Positions 36,629 through 43,981 of a stretch of DNA of 64,000 bases are shown in pieces (the stretch's first letter is position 1; every line of letters begins with the position of its first letter). The notes under the pieces were generated by a model. That model worked only from the letters and a program-made list of their open reading frames with translations. It was not told the DNA's origin and searched no databases. Source of the DNA: CAVWSM01 sp963798505 (GTDB taxonomy: Bacteria > Actinomycetota > Actinomycetes > Jiangellales > Jiangellaceae); contig CAWCTX010000005.1 in NCBI GenBank assembly GCA_963798505.1, positions 372,001 to 436,000 on the forward strand, in the 5' to 3' direction. A program made the translations under genes and the position numbers.

Positions 36629-36874
36629 TCAGGCCTGCGCCTTCTCGATGAAGGAGACCGCGTCACCGACGGTCTTGAGGTTCTTGACCTCGTCCTCGGG
36701 GATTGTCACGCCGAACTTCTCCTCGGCGGCGTACACGATCTCGACCATCGACAGCGAGTCGACGTCCAGGTCGTCGGTGAACGACTTGTCGAGCTGTACG
36801 TCGTCGGCCGGGATGCCGGCGACCTCGTTGACGATCTCGGCCAGGCCGCTGCGAACCTCTTCGTTGGTAGCCAT
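36629..36874 (-). CDS. acpP: Acyl carrier protein
   Basis: This is an 81-residue acidic protein whose Ser40 in DDLDVDSLSMVEIVYAAEEK is the 4'-phosphopantetheine attachment site. It lacks the long C-terminal tail of mycobacterial AcpM, so it is a standard ACP. It lies between fabH and fabF in the operon. Confidence 0.96.
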   Translation of the reverse strand: MATNEEVRSGLAEIVNEVAGIPADDVQLDKSFTDDLDVDSLSMVEIVYAAEEKFGVTIPEDEVKNLKTVGDAVSFIEKAQA

Positions 36875-36948
36875 CTGCGCTGTTCTCCAGTGGGTTGTGG
36901 GTGGGTGTTTTCGGTCGGTCAGACCGTACGACCGACGTCGCTGTCAGG

Positions 36949-37968
36949 TCAGGGCAGGGTGACGACGTTGGCGGCGTACACGAGTCCGGCGCCGAAGCCG
37001 ATGAGCAGTGCAAGGTCGCCGCTCTTGGCATCGCCGTTCTCGTACAGCCGCTCGATCGCCAGCGGGACGGAGGCGGCGGAGGTGTTGCCCTGCTCGGCGA
37101 TGTCGCGGGCGACGACGACGTGCTCGGGAAGCTTCAAGGTGCGGACCATGGCGTCGATGATGCGCATGTTGGCCTGGTGCGGGACGAACACATCGAGCTG
37201 GTCGGCGCTGACCCCGGCGGCGTCGAGCGCCTGCTGAGCGACCTTGGCCATCTCGAACGATGCCCAGCGGAACACGGGCTGGCCGTCTTGGCGGAGGTGC
37301 GGCCAGAGCGGTGCGCCTTCGCCGTGCAGCGCCTCCATCCAGCTTTCCTTCTGGGAGATGAGGAGCGACTTGTCGCCCTCGGAGCCCCACACGACCTGGC
37401 TGATGCCCGGCTCATCACTGGGTCCCACGACGACGGCCCCCGCACCGTCGGCGAACAGGAAAGCGGTGGACCGGTCGTAGCTGTCGGTGAGGTCGGACAG
37501 CCGCTCCACTCCGATGACGACGACGTAGTCAGCGCTGCCACCGCGGATCATGTCGCGGGCCATGGCGACACCGTGGACGAATCCCGCGCACGCGGCCGAG
37601 ATGTCGAACGCTGCCGGCTTGTTCATGCCGAGCTCGTACGCGATCTGCGGGGCGATCGCCGGGGTTTGGTAGAAGTGCGACACCGTCGCGACGATGACCG
37701 CCCCGACCTGCGATGCGTCGACTCCGGCGTGGGCCATGGCTTTGCCGGCCGCCGCCACCGACATCGTCAGCACCGTCTCGTCCTCGGTGGCCCAGCGGCG
37801 GGACACGATGCCGGAACGGGTGCGGATCCACTCGTCGGACGAGTCGATGTTCTGGATGATCTCGTCGTTGGTCACCAGTCGCGACGGCCGGTAGCCGCCG
37901 ATGCCGAGGATGCGCGCGTGCGGTGCGGCCTTCGGTGCGGCGATCCGTGCGGTCTTCTCGGCGCTCAT
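36949..37968 (-). CDS. fabH: 3-oxoacyl-ACP synthase III
   Basis: This 339-residue initiator condenses acyl-CoA with malonyl-ACP. The triad Cys127 (SAACAGF), His264 (VPHQANMR) and Asn295 (QGNTSAAS) is intact, with GFGAGLVYAANVV at the end. Its ATG overlaps the fabD stop (ATGA). Its presence shows a dissociated FAS-II initiated by FabH, in contrast to mycobacteria, where fabH is outside this cluster. Confidence 0.95.
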   Translation of the reverse strand: MSAEKTARIAAPKAAPHARILGIGGYRPSRLVTNDEIIQNIDSSDEWIRTRSGIVSRRWATEDETVLTMSVAAAGKAMAHAGVDASQVGAVIVATVSHFYQTPAIAPQIAYELGMNKPAAFDISAACAGFVHGVAMARDMIRGGSADYVVVIGVERLSDLTDSYDRSTAFLFADGAGAVVVGPSDEPGISQVVWGSEGDKSLLISQKESWMEALHGEGAPLWPHLRQDGQPVFRWASFEMAKVAQQALDAAGVSADQLDVFVPHQANMRIIDAMVRTLKLPEHVVVARDIAEQGNTSAASVPLAIERLYENGDAKSGDLALLIGFGAGLVYAANVVTLP

Positions 37969-39149
37969 GCAGGGACTCCCTCGGGGTGGAGGCGGAGCAG
38001 AGGCTGGCCAGGTGCGACGGGATCGCCGTCCTCGACGAGCCACTCGATGACGGTACCGCCGTGCGGCGCGACCACCGGGACCGAGTCCCGCAGCGAGGCA
38101 ACGGTCCCGATGGTGGTGCCGGGGTCGAGCGCTGCCCCGGCGGCGAGCCCGGCTGCGGTGAACGTGCCCTTGATCGGCGACACGATGAGGCGCCACGTGG
38201 GCGAGACCTCCAGCGGATTGTGCGAGGCGTGCTTCTCGACGAACTCCCGCGCGGCGTCGAGGTCGTCCGGTGACTTGAGCGCGAGGGTCTCGACATCTGG
38301 CAGCCCGCGCTTTGCGAGGCCGGTGAGGGTGCCCGCCGGGGGCATCTCCAGGAACCCGGTGACGCCGAGCTCGGCCATGGTCTGCATGCACAGGTCCCAC
38401 CGGACCGGGTTGCTGACCTGGGCGACGATGCGGGCGAGCGCGTCGCGGCCGTCGTGCACCACAGCGCCGTCGCGGTTGGACAGCAGGCGCGCCCGCGGGT
38501 CGTGCGTGCTGACCGAGCGTGCGTAGCGCCCGAGGGTGTCGACGGCGGGCGCCATGTGGTGGGTGTGGAACGCGCCGGCGACGGAGAGGGGGACGAGTCG
38601 GGCCCGAGCGGGCGGGTCGGCCTTGAGGGCGTCGAGCTGCTCGGTCGTGCCGGCGGCCACGACCTGCCCCGCCCCGTTGATGTTGGCGGCAGTCAGGCCG
38701 TGCTGGTCGAGCTTGGCGGCGACCTCGTCCGGATCACCGCCGAGGACGGCGGTCATGCCGGTGGGTGTCGCGTTTGCGGCGTCGGCCATCGCCTTGCCGC
38801 GCTCACGGACGAGGACCATGGCCTGCTCGGCGCTGATCACGCCGACACCGGCGGCAGCGGTGATCTCCCCGACGCTGTGCCCGGCGGTCACGCCGACGAC
38901 GCGGAACGCGTCGGCGGGATGCGGGAACAGGGCCAGCGCGGCGACGAGGCCCGCACCGACGAGCAGCGGCTGGGCGATCGCGGTGTCGCGGATCGTGTCG
39001 GCGTCGGCCTCGGTGCCGTAGTGCACCAGGTCGAGGTCGGCCACCGCCGACAGCCAGCGGAGGCGGTCCTCGAACCCGGGGACCTCCAGCCACGGGGTGA
39101 GGAAGCCGGGCGTCTGTGCGCCTTGGCCGGGAGCGACGATGACAAGCAC
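37965..39149 (-). CDS. fabD: ACP S-malonyltransferase with C-terminal biotinyl/lipoyl-like domain
   Basis: Residues 1-315 are a complete FabD: VIVAPGQGAQTPGF, nucleophile Ser92 in AGHSVGEITA, catalytic His195 in AGAFHTHHM and FLEMPPAGTLTGL. It loads malonate from malonyl-CoA onto ACP. Residues about 318-390 add a domain normally absent from FabD: RLIVSPIKGTFTAAGLAAGA, PGTTIGTVASLRDSVPVVAP, then GGTVIEWLVEDGDPVAPGQP. This has the two-hammerhead pattern of biotinyl/lipoyl carriers, but the modified Lys (MKM) is replaced by LRD. I chose GTG 39149 because the protein fold starts there; the frame is open further upstream. Confidence 0.93.
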   Translation of the reverse strand: MLVIVAPGQGAQTPGFLTPWLEVPGFEDRLRWLSAVADLDLVHYGTEADADTIRDTAIAQPLLVGAGLVAALALFPHPADAFRVVGVTAGHSVGEITAAAGVGVISAEQAMVLVRERGKAMADAANATPTGMTAVLGGDPDEVAAKLDQHGLTAANINGAGQVVAAGTTEQLDALKADPPARARLVPLSVAGAFHTHHMAPAVDTLGRYARSVSTHDPRARLLSNRDGAVVHDGRDALARIVAQVSNPVRWDLCMQTMAELGVTGFLEMPPAGTLTGLAKRGLPDVETLALKSPDDLDAAREFVEKHASHNPLEVSPTWRLIVSPIKGTFTAAGLAAGAALDPGTTIGTVASLRDSVPVVAPHGGTVIEWLVEDGDPVAPGQPLLRLHPEGVPA

Positions 39150-39254
39150 CTGTCCACCTTCGCGGGTCCGGGATGCACGCCGCGGCATGGGCGCCGACGA
39201 ACTTGGCCGGTGGGTCTTGTGCGTGTCCTACAAAGCGGTGGTCACCCTGCCCGC

Positions 39255-39315
39255 GTTGATCATGGCGGAGATGTGGTCAAACCGCACCGATGACCACAGG
39301 TTCGCCATGATCAAC
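39255..39315. repeat. Long inverted repeat between fasR and fabD
   Basis: The outer arms GTTGATCATGGCG and CGCCATGATCAAC pair perfectly over 13 bp. After a 4-base mismatch, the inner arms TGTGGTCA and TGACCACA pair over 8 bp around an 11-base loop. The hairpin follows the fasR stop (39335, minus strand) and precedes fabD, so it could act as a terminator, an attenuator or a mobile palindromic element. Confidence 0.6.
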
Positions 39316-39334
39316 TTGCGTTGGGGTCGGATGA

Positions 39335-40519
39335 TCAGCCGCTGTCGTGGGCCGCCGCGAGTCGGCCGAGGGTGAGCGCGACGTGGAGGGTGTACGAGTC
39401 GCGCGGGTCGCTCGGTGAGTAGCCGGTGATGTCGGTGACCCGCCGCAGCCGGTACCGGACGGTGTTGGGGTGTACGAACAGCGCCCTGGCGGTCGCCTCG
39501 ACCGACCCCCCGTGCTCGAGGAAGGCCGACAGCGTCTCCAGGAGCACCGGCCCGGCGGTGGCCACGGGCAGGTAGATGTCGGCGACGAGGGAGATCGCAG
39601 CCTGCGCGTCGCCCGACAGCGCCCGCTCGGGCAGCAGCATGTCGGCAGTTGTCGGGCGCGGCGCCTCCGGCCAGCCGGCGGCGGCCCGCAGCGCGGCGGT
39701 GGCGGCTAGCGCCGATTGGCTGGCGGCGGCGAGGTCGGTGACCACCGGCCCGGCCACGACCGGCCCCGGCCCGAACTGCCCCACCACCGCGTGTGCGGCC
39801 GCAAGCGGATCGGGAGCATCACCGAGCACCGCCACGAGCCGGTCGCCCTGGACGCCCGCGAGGACATCGAGATGAGCGTGCCGCGCAGACCGCCGTACGG
39901 CGTCGACGACTGCCTCTGGCGCCGTGCCGACCGGGGCGGTGCCCACGACGACGCACACCGGCCCGGCGGCGCCCCAGCCGAGAGCTGACGCCCGTGAGCG
40001 GATCGACTCGTCGGCATCGCCACGAAGCAACGCGTCGACGACCAGCGCCTCGAGTCGGGCGTCCCACGCGCCGCGGGCTTCCGCGGCGCGGGCATAGATC
40101 TCGGCGGCGGCGAAAGCCACCTCACGCGAATAGCGCAGCAGTCCCTCTCGGACAACGGCTACCTCGGACGGGTCGACGATCTCGTCGATGCGCTCTTCCG
40201 CCACTTCGATGGTCACGCGCACCATCTCCACTGTCTGGTGGAGGGTGATCGCCCTCGTCAGCTCCCGCGGCGCGGTGCCGAACACGTCGGCAGTCACCTT
40301 GGGATGGTCGTCAGGTGAGCGGAACCAGCTGACGAACGCGGCGATGCCCGCTTGCGCTACTAGACCGATCCAGGACCGCTCGTCGGCGCGCATCGCCCGG
40401 AACCAGGGCAGCGTCTCGTCCATTCGTGCGAGTGCCGCAGACGCGAGCTGCCCGGTGGCCCGCTCCAGCTTGTGGACCGTGGCGTCCCGGCGGGGGACGG
40501 ACGCGGCAGCCTGCGACAT
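39335..40519 (-). CDS. fasR: PucR-type transcriptional regulator of fatty-acid synthesis
   Basis: This 394-residue protein has a helical N-terminal sensor (LERATGQLASAALARMDETL, DVFGTAPRELTRAITLHQTV), a GGDEF-like middle and a C-terminal PucR-type HTH (ETLSAFLEHGGSVEATARAL, FVHPNTVRYRLRRVTDITGY). It matches FasR, the activator of the fabD-acpP-fabF-accD operon in mycobacteria and Streptomyces, which senses long-chain acyl-CoA. It lies directly upstream of fabD on the same strand. Confidence 0.92.
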   Translation of the reverse strand: MSQAAASVPRRDATVHKLERATGQLASAALARMDETLPWFRAMRADERSWIGLVAQAGIAAFVSWFRSPDDHPKVTADVFGTAPRELTRAITLHQTVEMVRVTIEVAEERIDEIVDPSEVAVVREGLLRYSREVAFAAAEIYARAAEARGAWDARLEALVVDALLRGDADESIRSRASALGWGAAGPVCVVVGTAPVGTAPEAVVDAVRRSARHAHLDVLAGVQGDRLVAVLGDAPDPLAAAHAVVGQFGPGPVVAGPVVTDLAAASQSALAATAALRAAAGWPEAPRPTTADMLLPERALSGDAQAAISLVADIYLPVATAGPVLLETLSAFLEHGGSVEATARALFVHPNTVRYRLRRVTDITGYSPSDPRDSYTLHVALTLGRLAAAHDSG

Positions 40520-40586
40520 GGCTGAGAGCGTACGGCGTCGCCCGGCGCCGCACTGCGTCAGCGCTGCAGGCCGAAGGCGATGGGGC

Positions 40587-40637
40587 TTGACGCAGGCTCG
40601 AAACGGCGTACTGTATCGATTGAGAAACTAGATCGAT
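40587..40637 (+). promoter_or_regulatory. Promoter and operator of LacI-type gene
   Basis: A -35 TTGACG (40587-40592), a 16-base spacer and a -10 TACTGT (40609-40614) are followed at once by an inverted repeat ATCGAT-11-ATCGAT (40615-40620 and 40632-40637), a plausible autoregulatory site. Confidence 0.5.
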
Positions 40638-40653
40638 GCAGGAGGCGGCAACG

Positions 40654-41709
40654 ATGCCCACGATGCAGACCGTAGCCGACGCGGTAGGAGTCTCGCGCAG
40701 CACGGTGTCCAATGCCTACAGCCGCCCCGACCAGCTCTCGACCGATCTGCGGGAGCGGATCATGGAGGCTGCTCGGGCGCTTGGCTACGGCGGGCCCAAT
40801 CCGGCCGCGCGGTCGTTGCGCGGCGGGCGTGTCGGGACCATTGGCGTGCTCATGACCGTGTCGTTGTCCTATGCCACGACCGACCCTTACGCGATCCAGT
40901 GGCTGCACGGCGTGGCCGTCGCCGCGGAGCGCAAGGGCACGGGCATCCTGTTGATCCCACTCGACACCGACAGCGATGCGGCTTTGGCCACCGTCCAGAA
41001 CGCCATGGTCGACGGGTTCTGCGCCTACTGCGTGCCCGACTGGCACGAGTCGCTCGACGCGGTGCAGGAGCGCGGGTTGCCCATCGTCTTCGCGGAACGC
41101 CGCAGCGAGATCGATCCCGAGGCGATGTTCGTCGGCATCGACGAAGGGGCAGCAACCTTCGCGGCGGGCCGGCACCTGACGCAGCTCGGGCACCGGCGGG
41201 TCGCGGTGATCTCCGACTACCTGCACCGTGGCCACGGCGAGGGTGTCGTCTCGGTGGAGCCGGAGGACGTGCCCTACTACGTCGCACGCGAGCGCTTCCG
41301 GGGCTACCGCGACGCCTTCGCCGAGGCCGGGATCCCCTGGTCGGACGTACAGAAGGTGAACGCCACCGGCAACAGCCGCGCGGCCGGGGCAGCCGCGGCG
41401 GCCTACGTGCTGGATCGCGCGCCGCGCCCGACCGCCATCGCCGCGGTGACAGATCTGCTGGCACTTGGAGTGCTCGACGCGCTGGAGGCCCGCGGCCTGC
41501 GCCCAGGTTTCGACGTCTCGGTCGTCGGCTTCGACGACATCGAGGCAGCCGCCACCGAGCGGCTCACGACCGTACGCCAGCCGATCGTCGACAAGGGTCG
41601 GCTGGCCGCTGGCCTGCTGCTCGATCCACCGGACGAGCTCGCCGACCGGCAGGTCGTCCTCCCCACCCAGCTCGTCGTGCGTGCCTCGACCGGGCCCGCA
41701 CTGAACTAG
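40654..41709 (+). CDS. LacI-family transcriptional regulator
   Basis: This 351-residue repressor starts at ATG 40654, which has AGGAGG eight bases upstream; an earlier in-frame ATG at 40636 lacks one. The HTH and hinge read MQTVADAVGVSRSTVSNAYS, then LRERIMEAARALGYGGPNPA ending ARSLRGGR. The effector domain contains VDGFCAYCVPDW, GRHLTQLGHRRVAVISDYLH and VSVVGFDDIEAAATERLTTV. No transport or sugar gene is adjacent, so its regulon lies elsewhere. It opens the block that separates fasR from aceE. Confidence 0.9.
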   Translation: MPTMQTVADAVGVSRSTVSNAYSRPDQLSTDLRERIMEAARALGYGGPNPAARSLRGGRVGTIGVLMTVSLSYATTDPYAIQWLHGVAVAAERKGTGILLIPLDTDSDAALATVQNAMVDGFCAYCVPDWHESLDAVQERGLPIVFAERRSEIDPEAMFVGIDEGAATFAAGRHLTQLGHRRVAVISDYLHRGHGEGVVSVEPEDVPYYVARERFRGYRDAFAEAGIPWSDVQKVNATGNSRAAGAAAAAYVLDRAPRPTAIAAVTDLLALGVLDALEARGLRPGFDVSVVGFDDIEAAATERLTTVRQPIVDKGRLAAGLLLDPPDELADRQVVLPTQLVVRASTGPALN

Positions 41710-41718
41710 GAGAACACC

Positions 41719-41925
41719 ATGGATCCCACCGGCTTCGTGCTGGCAGTGCGTCGGACAAACGACGAGCTGCACTCCGCTCGACCCGATGCGCCCGTCGTCA
41801 ACGATCAGCGCAGTCCGCGGCCGAGCCGCATCCCGCGCGTGCGGCTCTCCGCCGCCGCCGTCCTGCACCGGTTGGCCAACAAGGTCGAGCCGCCTCGCGT
41901 CACGGAGTGCATGCCGAGCACCTGA
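41719..41925 (+). CDS. Small basic hypothetical protein after lacI
   Basis: This 68-residue frame has a good ribosome site (TAGGAG, nine bases before ATG) and starts nine bases after the LacI stop, so it is probably co-transcribed. It reads MDPTGFVLAVRRTNDELHSA, with a Pro/Arg-rich middle and ends VTECMPST. No known domain. Confidence 0.5.
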   Translation: MDPTGFVLAVRRTNDELHSARPDAPVVNDQRSPRPSRIPRVRLSAAAVLHRLANKVEPPRVTECMPST

Positions 41926-42030
41926 TGGCGCCGCACTCCGCGCGCCGCCCCCGCCGATCATGAGGCATCCCCGGTGTCATCGCACCGGAGATGCCCAGAT
42001 CCGCTTGGGAGTTGGCTACGGTGAGGCGTC

Positions 42031-43053
42031 GTGGATCCCGTCGAGGCGCTGCGCCGGATCGCATACCTGCTCGAGCGGCAGCACCAGCCGACCTACCGGG
42101 TCCGGGCCTACCGTCGAGCGGCCGACACGCTCGCCAAGCTGAGCGCCGACGAGGTCGCGGAACGCGTCCGCAACGGGACGCTCCGCGACCTCGCTGGCGT
42201 CGGCGAGAAGACCGCCGCCATCGTCGCGGAGGCGGTGACTGGCGCGACGCCTGCATATCTCCAACAGCTGGAGGCATCTCTCGAGGAACCGGTCGCCGCC
42301 GGCGGAGCCGAGCTCCGCGCGTTGCTCCGCGGCGACCTGCATACGCACTCCGACTGGTCGGACGGCGGGTCACCGATCGAGCACATGGCGCGCGCGGCGC
42401 GCGACCTGGGTCACGAGTACGTCGCCTTGACCGACCACTCGCCGCGCCTCACTGTGGCCAACGGCCTCACCGCTGAGCGGCTGCGCCAACAGCTCGACGT
42501 CGTCCGGCGGCTCAACGAGGAGCTGGCGCCGTTCCGGATCCTTACCGGCATCGAGGTCGACATCAACGAGGACGGCACGCTCGACCAGACCGACGAGCTG
42601 CTGAGCGAGGTGGACGTGGTCGTCGCCAGCGTGCACTCCAAGCTCCGATCACCCGCCGATGTCATGACCGAGCGCATGGTCCGGGCCATCGCCAACCCGC
42701 ACGCCGATGTGCTCGGGCACTGCACGGGTCGGCTGATCATGGGGGAGCGGGGGAGGCGGCCCGAGTCGGAGTTCGACGCCGAGATCGTGTTCGAGGCGTG
42801 CCGGCAGTTCGGGGTGGCGGTCGAGATCAACTCACGCCCGGAGCGGCTCGATCCACCGCGCCGGTTGCTCCGCCTGGCCGTCGAGACCGGCTGCCTGTTC
42901 TCGATCGATACAGACGCCCATGCGCCCGGTCAGCTCGACTGGCAGCCGTACGGCTGCGAACGCGCGGTCGACTGCGGCGTGCCTCCCGAGCGGATCCTCA
43001 ATACGTGGCCGCTCGGTGAGCTGCTGACCTGGACGCGGCGCGAGCGTCGCTAG
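42031..43053 (+). CDS. PHP-domain phosphoesterase with HhH N-terminus (PolX-like, no polymerase)
   Basis: The 340-residue protein has an N-terminal 8-kDa-like helix-hairpin-helix domain of the PolX family (VEALRRIAYLLERQHQPTYR, RNGTLRDLAGVGEKTAAIVA). A full PHP metal site follows: GDLHTHSDWSDG, HEYVALTDHSPRL, GIEVDINEDGTLD, VVASVHSK, VLGHCTGRL and FSIDTDAHAPGQL. The nucleotidyltransferase palm is missing. It may be a DNA 3'-phosphoesterase/nuclease or a histidinol-phosphatase-like enzyme. GTG 42031 is preceded by GTGAGG. Confidence 0.85.
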   Translation: MDPVEALRRIAYLLERQHQPTYRVRAYRRAADTLAKLSADEVAERVRNGTLRDLAGVGEKTAAIVAEAVTGATPAYLQQLEASLEEPVAAGGAELRALLRGDLHTHSDWSDGGSPIEHMARAARDLGHEYVALTDHSPRLTVANGLTAERLRQQLDVVRRLNEELAPFRILTGIEVDINEDGTLDQTDELLSEVDVVVASVHSKLRSPADVMTERMVRAIANPHADVLGHCTGRLIMGERGRRPESEFDAEIVFEACRQFGVAVEINSRPERLDPPRRLLRLAVETGCLFSIDTDAHAPGQLDWQPYGCERAVDCGVPPERILNTWPLGELLTWTRRERR

Positions 43054-43400
43054 TCCCAGCAGAGGCAGAACGGGTGGCCGGACGGGTCCTCGTACACCCG
43101 GAAGTCCTCACCCTCGGGAGCCGACAGAAACCGCGCGCCGAGCGCCAGCGCCTTCGGCTCCGCCTCGTCGACGTCGTCGACGAGGACATCAAGGTGGAAC
43201 TGCTGCGGGTAGCTCGGATCGGGCCATCGCGGTGGTTGGTGGTCGAGGGCGAGCTGGAAACTGACCTTTCCGGACTCGCGATCACCGATGCTGACCCAGT
43301 CGTCGTCGACCGCGGTGATCGGCTTGCCGAGCAGCTCGGAGTAGAACGTGGCCAGCCCCAGGGGTCGGGTGTCGGCCCCCCCTACGCGGCTCCCCGCGTC
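43050..43400 (-). pseudogene. VOC (glyoxalase-like) family protein, 5' end broken
   Basis: The minus strand reads, toward the stop at 43050, PLGLATFYSELLGKPITAVD, WVSIGDRESGKVSFQLALDH, FHLDVLVDDVDEAEAKALAL and FRVYEDPSGHPFCLCWD. This is the second half of a typical vicinal-oxygen-chelate protein, with its metal-ligand His and Glu. The frame hits a stop at 43410 with no ATG/GTG/TTG between, and a run of seven C at about 43376 suggests a frameshift. It is therefore a truncated or misread gene. Confidence 0.65.
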
Positions 43401-43486
43401 AAGGTTTCGTCAGGGCTTGCCGCTCTCGCGTCAGGACCGCGTAGCCGTACAGCCGGGCCGGCGGGCTGGCTTTCTACCCTCGCCGC

Positions 43487-43981
43487 ATGGCTTCGGTTCT
43501 CGTCTTCTCATCAGGCACCCGCGGCGTGGTGGCGCACTTACGCCACATCGGCGCGCTCTGTCTCGTCGCCTCCGCGCTCGTCTCCGCGGTGGTGCTCGCG
43601 TCAGGCGTCTCCCTGGCCGCCCCGACCGACGATCTGTTCCTGCTTGCCGGCGTGCTCATCGCGAGCGTCGGCCTGCAGCGGATCTCCGACGCCCTGGTAG
43701 AGCCGCTGCCCGCCGCCTCTGTGCCGGCGACACTCGAGCAGCTCGCCGAACGCGCCATCGTCGGCGCCATACTCCGCAGGCTCGCGCTCATCACCGTGAC
43801 GATGCTGTTTGCCGCGGCACTGGCGATCCACCACGGATCGCTGACGACGTACGCGGCCGCGTGGCTGGTCATCGGCGCGTCGTTCGCCACCGCATACCCG
43901 CACGCCTGGCGGCTCGGCGTCCTACGCGAGCGGCTCGAATCGCGTGGCGCGCGGTTGCCTACGCCGCTCCGTACGCGTTGA
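43487..43981 (+). CDS. Small integral membrane protein
   Basis: This 164-residue protein has four probable membrane helices: LRHIGALCLVASALVSAVVL, DLFLLAGVLIASVGL, LALITVTMLFAAALAI and AAWLVIGASFATAYPHAW. The C-terminus is basic (RERLESRGARLPTPLRTR), suggesting it is cytoplasmic. No family is recognised. Its last 23 bases overlap the convergent 3' end of the CHAT gene. Confidence 0.65.
   Translation: MASVLVFSSGTRGVVAHLRHIGALCLVASALVSAVVLASGVSLAAPTDDLFLLAGVLIASVGLQRISDALVEPLPAASVPATLEQLAERAIVGAILRRLALITVTMLFAAALAIHHGSLTTYAAAWLVIGASFATAYPHAWRLGVLRERLESRGARLPTPLRTR

Noticed and set aside
43074..43700. 208-codon plus-strand frame
   Set aside because: The minus strand of the same region encodes a clear VOC-family C-terminus, and the plus frame has no recognisable protein character.
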